From Sphaerosporella brunnea (lineage: Eukaryota; Ascomycota; Pezizomycetes; Pezizales; Pyronemataceae), in the NCBI GenBank assembly GCA_008704415.1, contig VXIS01000153.1:1-64000 (forward strand): a stretch of 64,000 nucleotides of DNA. The letters are read 5' to 3'. Made by a program: the position numbers and the translations under genes. Positions 42,822 to 54,531 of the stretch are shown one piece after another; the first letter of the stretch is position 1; every line of letters starts with the position of its first letter. The notes beneath the pieces are model-generated. The model searched no databases. It was not told the DNA's origin and was given only the letters and a program-made list of their open reading frames with translations.

Positions 42822-45800
42822 TGTTGGGATCTGGGTTTTGTTTCGGTGGTGGTTGCGATTTGTACGGCGTCAAGCTACGCCCGGCGATCAACGCCCAGCC
42901 AAAACTTCTCTTTCTGGGAGCATTTTGTTTTTCTTTGAGCAGTGAGTCTTGTGATTCAGTCTGTAAGATTTGAGGCATCTCCGACCTTACCTATCACCGC
43001 CCTATCAACTCATGCTAATCACGCTTCGTTGAATGATTAGATACGATTAGATACGGTACTATTCCGGTCCACACAGAAGAGCTTCTTGTGGGGGGGAGAA
43101 ATTTCCACATCTCCTGCAGTAATCAACCGAGATATCGATCATCTTTATCCCTGCCTTCTTTGTCTAATCGCGTTCGTTCTTCCCCGTTCCGTTGGGATCG
43201 ATGATGCTTCTTTATCAGTGTGAGTGAGTTGGACGGGAAAGGATCTGAGAGGTGCGATTGCGTCCGAACCGCCCATCTGGCTTTTCCTTCTTCCTCTTCT
43301 TCTTCTGCTTCTTCTTTTTAAGAATCTCACTCTCCCGCCCGCTGTGCTGGTTTGTGGACCGAATCAATTTTGGCGGCGGCGTCGGCGGCATCACAGTCAA
43401 TCACCCACCCACCACCGAGAGAGGTCGAATCCGAACCATCCCCCTACCCACGCTTGCTTGCAAGCACCCATCAACCGTAATAGCTTTGGCTCCACCTGCG
43501 CAGGTTCCAAATTCCAATGTCGACGAGGGAGGGGAAACTGCGGCAACGGCACATGGCTCGCCTCAGCTTGGAAATCAATCAACCACAAAAAACAAAAAGC
43601 TGCTCCTTCTTTCGTCCAACCCCCACACCCGCAAGGACCCGGTGTCAGAAGGCTGCAGCTCTCCGGAATCGCCCGGCTGCCGCGGATGAGAAGATCATCT
43701 GTCCACATGTACCTACATCAGTGACATCACCGTCATCACCCGCGTTGTGGCGTTTTTCCCACAAGGCCTAAGGATAACTTAGCAAGTCGACGTCGCTAAA
43801 GCTTCCTGTTAACGTTATTTCAATCGATTGCGCAAACCTGCGGCCTCCGGCGGACGGGTGAATCGTCTAGGTATCAACTATAATTTTATCTACCTGGTCA
43901 CATTAGTGCCGCCGCCGCCGCCGCCGCCGTGGTGGGCGCCGTACATTTTCCGCCTTCTCTGCGAGGGCGAAGCGAAGGGGAGATGGAAGTTTCGGATCCA
44001 TCGATGGGCAAGGCAACGCTGCTGCAGGGCCAACTTGTTGTTTCATGCTCCCCCACGGCCTTGGAGCGTGTCACCCTGCCTGCCGGCCTGATGAGATCCC
44101 GTTTGACGAGGAAGGGGTGTGGGGGTCAAGATGAACATAACCCCGCATATCTTGGCTTTCTAGCTGCAGGCGTCACTTTTAGTCCACAAGGCGGGGATTG
44201 AAATGTTCAAAAACAACAAACGAAACACTCACTCACATGTTGGACACATCGACGGGGGTGGTGAATATTGTCATGCAGCATGGCCACCGACAATAATTAA
44301 ACCTGGGAAAGCGTGGGGAAAACAGATTAACAGCCGACCTTGGCGCCAGCTGGGGCTTGTCCAGCAAGGATCAGGAGTAGAGTAAGCAACCGAATATTAG
44401 GAAGGCTGACCAGTGATAGTTTCTTCATAGAATCTCATCCTCGAGCGCGCTCCGCCCGCTTTCGCTTTTCCGCATCCGCGATCGCTTGACTTTGCCTTTG
44501 CCTGTCGATCGGCGTGGCCGTGCAACTTGCCGGGTCGAAAGGCTGCAGCTGCTCGTTTGTTGTCTTCGGAGAGTCCCGGAGGTGTGAGGAGCCGAGCTAG
44601 CTACGGGATGTTGGGAGCAAAGGTGCGCTGGAGACTGGTTCAGCAGGCGGATTCGGCGGCAGTGAGGGCAGGGGCTTTCAATATGTTGATGCTTTTCGAC
44701 TCAAATGGCGCCGGGGGTAGCCATGAAGGGGCACACAAGGTTTTCCAAAAGTCGGCAATATCCAGGCGCAGATCATGATCAATGGATATGTATGTACTAT
44801 TGTACAGCTACATACTTACTGTATACCTCCAAGTCTTGGTCCGGTATATCTCATTGCTGCCGCAGTGGATACTCTTGTGGGGCCGCTTGCTGTGGACGCC
44901 GACTCGCGACTTCCTATTCGCAAACTCTACTGCGAGATGAAACCGCGGTCAACGGCCCGAACGATCGGAACCACTCAGGTCCGGTCCTCGGCAGCTTGGC
45001 GGCCCGCAGGCGATTGGTGCCTTCGTTTCGGTGGAGGCGCAATTAATCCGACCACTCGGTGTCGTTCGGACCGAGGTCAGGCTTGCACAAGCAAACGACT
45101 TTGAAAGGAAAAAGCTTCTGAGTTCTCTAAGTTTCTTCAGTGACACCCATGAGATCATCTATGTTTCAGTTTAGCTTTGAAGAAAGACTAATATTTTGGC
45201 ATGTCTGTGACTTTGAGGACCCATACATAATTTCGCCGGCGCTAAAAGGAAGCCGAAGAGATTATCCGTGTGGATTCCAAACTCAGCCATCGGCTGGGGC
45301 CACGCAGAGAGCAACGTCAACAAGCCTCCGGCGCGAGAGCTTAAATTTCGCGGCCGGCGCAGAAGAAATGGCTCAGGGAAAAAAAACCTCGTATGATTTG
45401 CAAGCAAGCAGTCAGCATTTGAGGGAAGTGGCTCTGGCGGAGAGAGTCCGCCTTTCCGACACAGATCCCAACATGCGACGGAGAGCCGCGCTCGCGCAGA
45501 AGTGAGCGAGACCCCCAAATTTCGGCAACCGCACGTACCAAGGGCAATATTTGAAGTGTGCGCCCCCCACGCCGTGCATGCGCGGTAACGTGACACAAGC
45601 ACATCCAACCAAAACTGGACAGGTTCGAGTTAAAACCAAAAAAAAAACTACCGATGCACTTTGTGATGGCTGCTTCCGTTCTTGGTTAGATTCCCTCCGC
45701 TCCAGGTGTTCTTCCTTTCACGGCGGAACTGGTTGGTGGCTGGTAACTAAGCCCTGCATGAACAAAGTCTTGGCATGCGGTTTGGAATGCGCACCGCATA

Positions 45801-48800
45801 TCCCGAACTGACGACCAATTCAATGGACAAATTCAAGTGTGAAACATTGGATGGTTGCCGTGAAGACCTCTAGGTCTGCTTTCTCCTCCCCGCATATATC
45901 CCAGCCTGGCGGTGATCCGGAGCGGTCATGACGCCGGCACAAAGTATAGTTAAATGTGCACATCATGAAACAAACGGCTTAGAAGATGATTTTTACATAA
46001 GGGATACATTCTCAATATTGAGGCGGAACCGAAAACTTTCATTAAATTGGATTTTTTCTTAAGTTTTTCACTGTTTATTTCTATGGGGAGGAGGAGAGAG
46101 AGAGAGGTGGTGGGCATGCATACGGGGAAGCCGGTAGGTACTTTATTCCAAGCCGATCGGTAGACCGTGTTTGTCCTGCCGTACTCTACATCATGTACTA
46201 GGGTACAAGGGTAATTCGGGTGCCGTTACACACATGCAAAGAGCACCCGACTTCTTTCCTCCATACAACCAAACAATGCCAAGACCTTTGTCGTTCACGA
46301 AGAAGTCAGTATTTTTTCTTCAAAACACTCAAAAAGGCTCTAGGGAGGCCTACAATGCCACCCCCAGCTTCACAAAGTTCTAGCAACAATCGTAGTGGCG
46401 TTGCCAGTTGCTGTTTGTTCAGGGAGCACCCGACTTAACGCTGTACCCGAGTACGATAGCCTTTCTTCAAACACGTAGCGGATGGTGTGGACGCAAGAGA
46501 TGCTGAAAGAAGGCTGAGCACACAACCAACAACACCTATGGCTAAGGTCGAGCCACGTTTTTTTTTTTTACCCCTCTCAGCTCAACTCCAAGGCCGCATG
46601 CACATCCCCATCGCAGACTTGTCGCCACATCGTCATGCAACAGATCGAGACAAAAAGCCTTGCGGTTGTGGCGCTGCTCAGCCTGGAAAAAAGCAAAAAA
46701 AATAACGGTCAGGAAACGGATCCAGAACAAACTCCACAAACACTTGACAACTAGCTGGGATACATGACCAAAGGCGTTTTACCGAGTGTCTCAGCAGCAG
46801 AGGTACCGCAGTCAAGTACCCGGCTTCATGAGCTCGTCAGTTAGGCGGCTGGCGCGTAATCGGCGGCGTCAAAACAGCCTCTCCTCTACACTATGAGAAT
46901 TGGATGTACCTTCTTCCAGTAAGTCCCACTCTTTCTCCAACTTTCTGCAGTGTTGATTGATACCTATATGTAGACCGGTACAAATATTTATGTTACACTT
47001 ATTGGTCATCTATCTCCGCCCTCAACGACCGCGCGGGAATGTAGGAGAACCTCAGATTTGATGGCATCGGGTGTTTTAGGAATGGAGCCGTCGCTCTGCA
47101 ATGCACAGGCAATTGGGAGGGAAGTCTTGGGACGGTACAAGCTGCACCTTCACGTTAGTGTGCAGTGCCTTGCGGATCTTCTGCCACCAACATGATGAAT
47201 GAGATCTAGAGCTCTGTTCACAAATTAAACGTTGCGTCGCCGCATAACTGGCGGTTGCCCCTCCTCGTCATTGCAGCCGGGCCCCGCATCAGCCTAAAGC
47301 CGAACAGCACAAAATCCAGTACGCACGGCGAGCATTTCGATTGGGCCGAACTCGCAGACACAGACTTTTGGCACGGCAGCCACGGGCTGAGGATCTGAGA
47401 TGACACGACAGTCGGATTGCTAGCAGCGAACAGCGGCCGCTGCCGCCGTCCTCCTGTGGCCGCACATCTCCGCTAGGGCCCGACCCAGCCCGCACCACCG
47501 CCGCCGCAGTGTCCTTTCGCTTGTTCGCAACGGGTAGCTGGCCACTCGGACGTTGGGGAGGAGTGTCGTGCAGGTGCCGTACATCGGTGCTACCAACTTG
47601 TCCACTTCACTCACATGCCTGCCGTGCACTTTTTCCCTTTGATATGCTGCTTCCGATAGGAATCCCAGCTGTTCGCTATTCCAATCTTGCAGTAGCTCGC
47701 TCCATTTCCCCGTCTCGTTTCATCGTTGGGTTGTCCTCCTCCAACTGCCATCCCAAACCCACCACCACCACCATCACTCTACTTTCAAAGACAGACCTAC
47801 CTCGCGCTCCCTCCATGGACCACTTCTCCCCCGCATCCCTTCTCCGGTGTGGATGGCTGCTTTGGAAGAGAAAGGAAGTATCGTTCGTACATTCGTACAT
47901 TCACACAACCAACACTCTTGCCCGGTCGATTGTGCCATTTGCCGCTCCGTCACCGTGTATTATACTGTATGCGTATATTTTCCGGGCAGGCAGGTACAAA
48001 GCAGCAGCCGTGCGAGCCAGGTTCCAAAATAATTCCCACCAGCGCGAGCGAGGGAGAGAGTGACGTTTGTAGACAGGGGACTTTTGCTGCTGCGTTCGCT
48101 CCGTCGCTAGGGGCGCGGCCTGTATGCCCACGCCGATTCCCTCAGCGGGGGGGCGGTTCTAGGGTGTCAGAGAGTTCGCCTTCCAGCTCGACAGTCTTGA
48201 CTCAACCATCACCTGAATTTTCCCTGGTGTATCTGCCTACCTACTCTATTTCCTCCCCTTTCCCCGTCAAATCATCCTTTCTCTTCCGGGACCCACTTTC
48301 ATTTCTCGAGAGGCCTCCCACGACGAATTCCCCCCCCCCCCCCCACTACTGGCCGAGCCCAGGTGTAGTGTCCGACCGCTGTTATTCTAACCTGCCGTTT
48401 AAATATTAGACAGGGACCCTGTTCCTATTTTTCTCGGTGGTATTTGGACTTTTCCTCGCGTGCCTTGTGTCTGCTGCTGGCCTATGTTTGCGTGCTGCAT
48501 GTGTTTGCAAGTGTGATACTTGGTCGCCTCGCGTCGCACTTCTGCTCTACTCCCTTTTGTCGTCGAATTTCGCGTGGAGTCGTCGATCGATTGGGTGACC
48601 ACAAAGCAGCGTTTCTGGTGAGCGTGACCCCCGCGTCCTTCGGCAACCACCCACCCCCTCTTCCCTACCGATACCTTTCCTCCACCCCCCTCTCGAATCT
48701 CAAACAATAGGCACCCATTAACCGTCGGTTCTTCTTCGAGCAGGCAGCGGAGTGGATCCAGGGAGAGAGAGAGACATACCCACCGCCCAAACTACCCGCC

Positions 48801-49645
48801 CAGTCATTGAAAGGTATACCGGTGATCGGATATCGGGGCCATTGGCTGCGCTGCGTCGTCCGAACAATTTTCTGGGGGGCGGAGGTTGATATACCTAACA
48901 ATTCGGTGGAACTGTTCTAGACGGCAATTCAGCACAGACCCGAAAGAACCAGAAGAACGACGACAGCACCACAAGACAAGAAAGAATAAGGGACAAAAAA
49001 ACTGCAGCACGTGTGATCGAGTGAGGTACATTCAACCTACCTTCCTGTTCCCTCCTCACTTCTCTGCATCCTCCTTCTCCCCCCTCTTCACGCCCATCTC
49101 AACCGTCGCCCTCCTCTCTCCGCGGGAGGGAGACTACCGTTTATTTGATATTCACCCGTCTCGATACGACGCTCTCCTTCTGCACACGATTCCTCAAAGG
49201 CAAGCCCAAGCATTGCCATACACGCGGCGCAAGATCATCCAAATTCGGTCCACAGTCATAATCCTGTTCTTCTCGAACCAAAAAGGCGAAACAGACCTGG
49301 AGGCATTCGCCTGAGTGCCGGGGTCCCTGTCACCTTGATTCGTTCATAGCTCTTCCCACCCCCCCCCCCCCCACCCCACCCCACCTGCAACTATCCCGCA
49401 CACCACTGGTCGGCGTCAGGCTTCCACTCTTGTGCCACCTCTGCGCCGAAACCTCCGCCGCGTTCAACGCGCCCCGAATAACATCGATATTTCCCCGCTG
49501 GTTCATCGAGCGGCCTGTGCCGGGAAACGCACCATCTGAGGGGGCTTCCGTTGCGGCAAGCAAGTAATATTCGGAAAGAAAAGCAAAAACCCGGGTCTCA
49601 AAAACCCAGCCCCCCTTCTCTTGTGCGAGACCCAAAACCCACAGT
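42822..49645. other. Long spacer and areA upstream region, 6.8 kb
   Basis: No supported gene. ORFs up to 184 codons lie mostly in pyrimidine-rich DNA and give low-complexity translations. A (CCG)n tract lies at about 43909-43927, followed by mixed sequence to ~47.5 kb. From about 47.5 to 49.4 kb the plus strand is strongly C/T-rich with C-runs at 48330-48343 and 49360-49372, which looks like a large fungal promoter with a long 5' leader for areA. I could not mark the transcription start. Confidence 0.45.
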
Positions 49646-52511
49646 ATGGCGTTCAATGGGCGTGGGGGAACAGGTGCGCAAGCAACTGGGTTAACATCTG
49701 CCGGTGCGACCTCAAACACTCCACACTCTCGCCGATTACATCCTTCTCCACAAAACAGCAACGTTTCCGGACTTTCAACGTTACTCTCCAAAGGATCTGG
49801 CGAAAGCTCCGCCAAACTGGACGTCACAACCGCTCAATCATTTGCTCGGAAAGAGCTTCTCGGTGGAGGTTCGTTCGATGCGCTTGGTGTACCTGCTGCG
49901 CCCGAAGAGTCACCGGAGGACATGCAAAAGAAAGATCCGCTTGCGACACAAGTATGGAAACTTTATAGCAAACAAAAAGGAACTCTGCCGAACGCGGAGC
50001 GCATGGAAAATCTGACCTGGAGAATGATGGCTCTAACACTGCGAAAAGAACGGTATGTGTAGTATTTTTCGTATTTGATTTGAGCTCTATGGGCCGTTTT
50101 TTTTTTTCGTCTTTCCATGCCCCATGGGGTTTTTAAGCGGAACGGTCCGTCGAATGGGGACCGCAGAATGCAGCATGTTCCTTCTTGATTGTTGGATTTG
50201 CGTTCTGACACCATTATTGCGTTTTTAGCGCTGCGAAGGCATCACAGCGAAAGCAACTCGCTGTACAGGCACAACGGTCCCTCTCGGACGCACAGGCCAG
50301 CCTTCCTCTTTCACAAACCTACTCCAGCAACAACAATAACTCCAACAACACCTACATCACCGACAACGATAGTATGTTTATGGAGGACCTCACATTTACA
50401 TCCCCCTCTTCGATCGTTGGCTCCCCAGGTGAAGGCCATTCACCAGCAAGCGATCAACACCTTCCCACCTCCACACACGCTTCGGCCACCGCGATACCGA
50501 TTAAGCAAGAAAGAGAAAGACCCGGCGTATTGGGCGGAGGTTCACATGGTGCTCCAGCATCTGCTCCTCAACATCATTTCGAAATGCGAGAACACGAAGG
50601 AGAGTTTGCCTACGTCCAGCGACGAGTGCGAAAAACAAGCGTAGATGAGCGTCGAGTAAGCTTGTTCCTGTTTTTTTTTTTTCTGCCCCCCCCCCCCCCT
50701 CTCTCTCCCCACAAAGCAACCCTCTGAGCTAATTCCCTATCCAATAGCCACCGAAACGAAGGGCCGAGTTCTCACCCCTCATCCACCCCGTTGCAAGCAT
50801 AATGATTCCCAACGATCCAGACCCAGACCATGAAATCGGGGACTACAACCTCGATCACGACTCCCACTTCCCAACGAGCAGTCATCAAACCTCTACGCTT
50901 GCTTTCGGGCTCGATACGTCCAATGATGACCAATACCTTACCTCCGCCGGGCCTTTCCAGACGAACTTTTCGTTCTCGCCCGTGCAGTCACCGCTCATTA
51001 CAGCCGGGCCGTTCTCGAGCATGTACCACTCCAACAACAATGACTTCTATTCCCCTCCTCCTTCGGCCAACCACTCGGTTGTCTCCACTCCTCACCCCCT
51101 AGCCGAGCAATCTGGTAGCAGCTTCTTCGAGTCTGCGGGCATGTCCCAAGGTCGACCAATACCAACGTTCGGTAGCACCTCGCGAGCTAGCACAATGCCC
51201 AATAGCTATGCATCCAATGATTTCTATTCATACCACCCGCATAACGATCCACTCCTCAGCGCGAATCCGTCTGCACCTCACTCCGGCTTGCCTTCTCCAG
51301 GGTTTGGTGGCTTTCAACACGTAAACCCATCCCAGGTTCTGCGCGACGATTTTAGTGCGGCAAAATCTCCAGGCTCTACTGGTGGCCCTTTCAATTTTGG
51401 TGCGGACTCTGATGAAGACATCGACAGAGAGGGGTTCGATCGGATGCAAATACAGGCAGATTACCCCTCTATGGACGATCCTTCCCCAATGGATCTGCAT
51501 CCGGGCATGCAGTCACAACTGGGTGGCGGCTGGGGCCGGGATTCGGGTGGCCAGTTTGCCAACCGATTTGGGCAACAAAAGACTGTAAGAATTGGTGGTA
51601 CCGAGACAGCGCACTCACCTCAGGACTGGAACAACGGACCGACTGGCGGGGGTCACCACAGCAGGTCACATTCGATCAGCACATCAGTAAGCGACGCACG
51701 AAACCGCGCGCCCGATGCAAATGGTTTGCGACGACAAAAAATTGCGAGAACGAGCTCTACAACGCAACTCGCAATGCAGCGCGGCATGCAGTCTGGACCC
51801 AACTCCCCACCGGATAATGGGTTCAGCTCTGCTGAGCCGTCGAGGCCACCATCGCCTGATGGGTCTAAGGGCAATGCAGCCAGTGGGCCCAATGGAAATG
51901 GAATGCCAACAACATGCACCAACTGCTTTACGCAAACGACCCCTTTGTGGAGGAGAAATCCTGAGGGCCACCCGTTGTGCAACGCTTGTGGACTGTTTTT
52001 GAAGCTCCATGGTGTTGTTCGTCCGCTTTCTCTCAAGACGGACGTAATCAAAAAGCGCAACCGGGGAAGCGGAAATTCAGTGCCTGTTTCTGGCACTTCG
52101 ACCCGAGCTGCAAAGAAGGGAATTCGGAAAAATTCGTTGGTCTCGGCAACAACCCCAACAACATCGACACAACCGAAGAGCCTCGCAGGGTCAGAATCGC
52201 CACCATCAGGGTTGTCCTCGGCAAGCACGCCCACAAATGGAAACATGGGGGCACCCGGCAAAAACTCAGTGATTCCGATCGCAGCTGCGCCTCCAAAGGG
52301 TATGAACCGCCCAATAGCAGTCGCACCTAAGCGCCAACGGCGGCTTTCTAAGAGCCAGAACGGAATTCAAGAGGAGGAAGACGATAAGGAGGGTCTGCAG
52401 CAGTCCACTTCGTCAATCGTGCATTCAACGACGCATCACACGCCTATTGCCCCAGCGGTCAATCCAACAGTCGGCTCGCAAGAATGGGAATGGCTCACCA
52501 TGTCCCTTTGA
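49646..52511 (+). CDS. areA: GATA transcription factor AreA/NIT2, nitrogen regulator
   Basis: Global activator of genes for use of secondary nitrogen sources; acts in the nucleus and is held inactive by NmrA when ammonium or glutamine is plentiful. Three exons: 49646-50052, 50229-50655 and 50748-52511, giving 865 aa, close to known orthologues. The conserved N-terminal block is at 97-130 ([28 protein letters not shown]). Intron 2 joins KTSVDERR to [10 protein letters not shown], then [18 protein letters not shown]. One GATA zinc finger starts near residue 668 ([38 protein letters not shown]) with a basic tail. The extreme C-terminus EWEWLTMSL is the NmrA-binding end known from this family. 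Introns are 176 and 92 nt; the second has a C-run and a GCTAATTC branch. The start is the first ATG of the exon-1 frame; an extra upstream exon cannot be excluded. Confidence 0.95.
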
Positions 52512-54007
52512 TTCGGCATATTCTCCCACATCGCGAGCAGTTATGGATTCATTACAATTTGTCGCCTGAGTTTTTTTACGGCGTTGCTGTAAAGCGGAGG
52601 GTTTGAGGTAGTTTTGGGGGGGGTGGGGGGTAGGGGGCAGTTTCTGGGCAGTTTGGTACGTGCTTTTTGCTTTGCGTACGGTACTGTGGGGTCTTGCTAT
52701 TTTTGTTCGATTTCTTCTGGTCTTTTCCGGCGTGAATTGAGGGGCTTTGATTTGGTGTCTTCAAGGTTTTGCTGGTTTGTCTTTTTTTACGCGTTATGTC
52801 GTTTGGTTGTTTTGCGACGGGTAGACATGTCCTACTTTACATGCATACACTGGTAATGTGTTGATGATGGAGTGACACCCGAGTTGTTGATGGAGTTTGG
52901 AGCTTGGGTGAAGGAGTGGAGGAAGTGTTGGTGAAACCGGATTGGACCCTCTGTACATTCTCGTTTTTTTTAGGGGTTTGTTTTTTTGCCTTTTTTTCAT
53001 GGATCTGTTTGTGAGTCGACTTTTTTTTTACGACTCGATCCTCTCCCTTTCTCTTTTGTTGACTTGACTTGATCGTCTTGATGCTCTGGGCCTTTTTTTT
53101 TTTTTTTTTTTCATTCTCTTTTAGGTTACTTTCTTTTTTTTTTTTTTCCATTTTTTCTTGTGTTTATAGAAATGCGAGGCGGGCTGGCTCTTTCTGTGTT
53201 TTTTCGGGTCTTTTTTTTTTTTTTTGTTTTTTTTTTGTTGCTGTTGCAAATGCGTGTTTTGCGAGCGCCACTATGTGACGGAGTGTCTGCGTGCTTGAAC
53301 TGCATGGGCAGGACACTAATAGGTAGGCAACCCCGTTACGGGTAGAGCGAGCTGAAGCGTTGTTGCTGAAATGAATGGAATGAAATGCGAATGTGTCGAA
53401 CATGTTACTTCTTCTTTACCTTGCATCATCACCATCAGCAGCAGCAGCATCTCACCATGTGGGCTGACACGACAGGCGGAAACTGGTTTTTTTTTTTTTT
53501 TTTTTTTCGTTGTGCAGCTTAATTGCGTGGGCGTGAGGGAGAGTGCTTGGAAACGGGTAGAATTTTGATATTGCAAATTGCGGCAGCGTCGATAGCTGCT
53601 GGGATGATTCGAGGAAACCAGAAGTGGAAGCTAGAGCTGAAGCCGAGAGCTTGAGGGAAGGAAAAACTTTTGTCCATGTGGCTTGCTTGTTTTTTGTTTT
53701 TTTGTTTCCCCCCGGAGGCGGTGAGGGCGAAGATTTCATTTTTTCGAAGATAGCCCCCCTCCCCGGGCGTTGCGTGATATTTCGTGATGCGTGATGCATG
53801 CCCGAGACGTGACGGCGGCGAGTTTCCACTTTATATGGGATTTCCGTCTAGGAATCGTGGGGAAAAAAGACAGCAAAAAAAAAACAACGGCTGCCATAAT
53901 TCGATGTATATATCCCTCCAAAAAAAACCCCCAAAACGCCCGGCCAAAAAAAAAAGAAAGGAAAAATAACAAAAACACAAAACCCCGAGGCTGAAAGAGC
54001 TGTAGCT
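52512..54007. other. areA 3' flank, T-rich spacer
   Basis: 1.5 kb with very many long T-runs on the plus strand (for example near 53091-53111, 53210-53240 and 53488-53507), then A-runs from 53870 onward. Contains the areA 3' untranslated region. No gene seen. Confidence 0.5.
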
Positions 54008-54375
54008 CTATGCATCCGCCATCTCCTCGTCCTCCGCCTCTGCGCCGGTACTGGGCGGGTTGTGCATGCCAGCGCCGCTCTCGCCGAGGACCTTTCCCGC
54101 CGCCATTAACCTTCATGCTACCCATCAGCCATGTTCCCTTCGCTTCTCATGAGTGCAGGGAAAACAAAAAAAAAAACCAACAGTGCGACGTTGAGGGAAC
54201 CCAGCGCTTTAATGTGCTCGGCCTGCACGGCCGTGACGCGCGAGATGTCCTCGAGATCGGCGAGGTTCGCCTGCAGCTGCGCGAGCTGGCTGTTGAGATG
54301 TGAGAGCTGCCGAGCCTTTGCGGAGCTTGGGGCGAGCGATGGGCGGATATTGCTGCGGGTATGCGGAGGCGGCAT
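54008..54375 (-). CDS. HSK3: DASH/Dam1 complex subunit Hsk3
   Basis: Small kinetochore protein of the DASH (Dam1) ring, which couples chromosomes to spindle microtubules. Two exons, 54375-54182 and 54110-54008 (minus strand), giving 98 aa. Exon 1 has the coiled-coil core: SSAKARQLSHLNSQLAQLQA, NLADLEDISRVTAVQAEHIK, LGSLNVAL. Using the GTTGGT donor at 54181 and the AAG acceptor at 54111 (71-nt intron with a GCTGATG branch) restores MAAGKVLGES, the second family block, and an acidic tail. Reading straight through the intron instead gives an implausible hydrophobic end, so the single-ORF model is wrong. The donor is weak but it is the only phase-correct choice. It shares a 156-bp divergent promoter with the nucleotidyltransferase gene. 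Confidence 0.82.
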
Positions 54376-54531
54376 TGTTTGATTATTCTATTCGTCTTCG
54401 TTGTTGTTGTTGTTGTGGGGTGATGTTTGATGTTGCGCGCGTAGTCGGAGCTTAGCGAACGCGGCTTGGCTGGAGGGGTGTGAAATTTCACAGTAACTGC
54501 CCGAAAACTCGAAACCGGAAAGTCAGCCACC
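54376..54531. promoter_or_regulatory. Short divergent promoter, HSK3 / nucleotidyltransferase
   Basis: 156 bp between divergent ATGs, with a GTTGTTGTTGTTGTTG run near 54399-54415. The short distance implies a shared promoter or overlapping control. Confidence 0.5.

Noticed and set aside
43224..43724. 166-codon ORF with a Leu-rich segment resembling a membrane helix
   Set aside because: The Leu run comes from a CTTCTTCTT tract and the rest is His/Arg/Pro low complexity; no conserved block.
47509..48409. Two overlapping ORFs of 184 and 227 codons before areA
   Set aside because: They lie in C/T-rich DNA, overlap each other in different frames and show only S/P/T-rich sequence.
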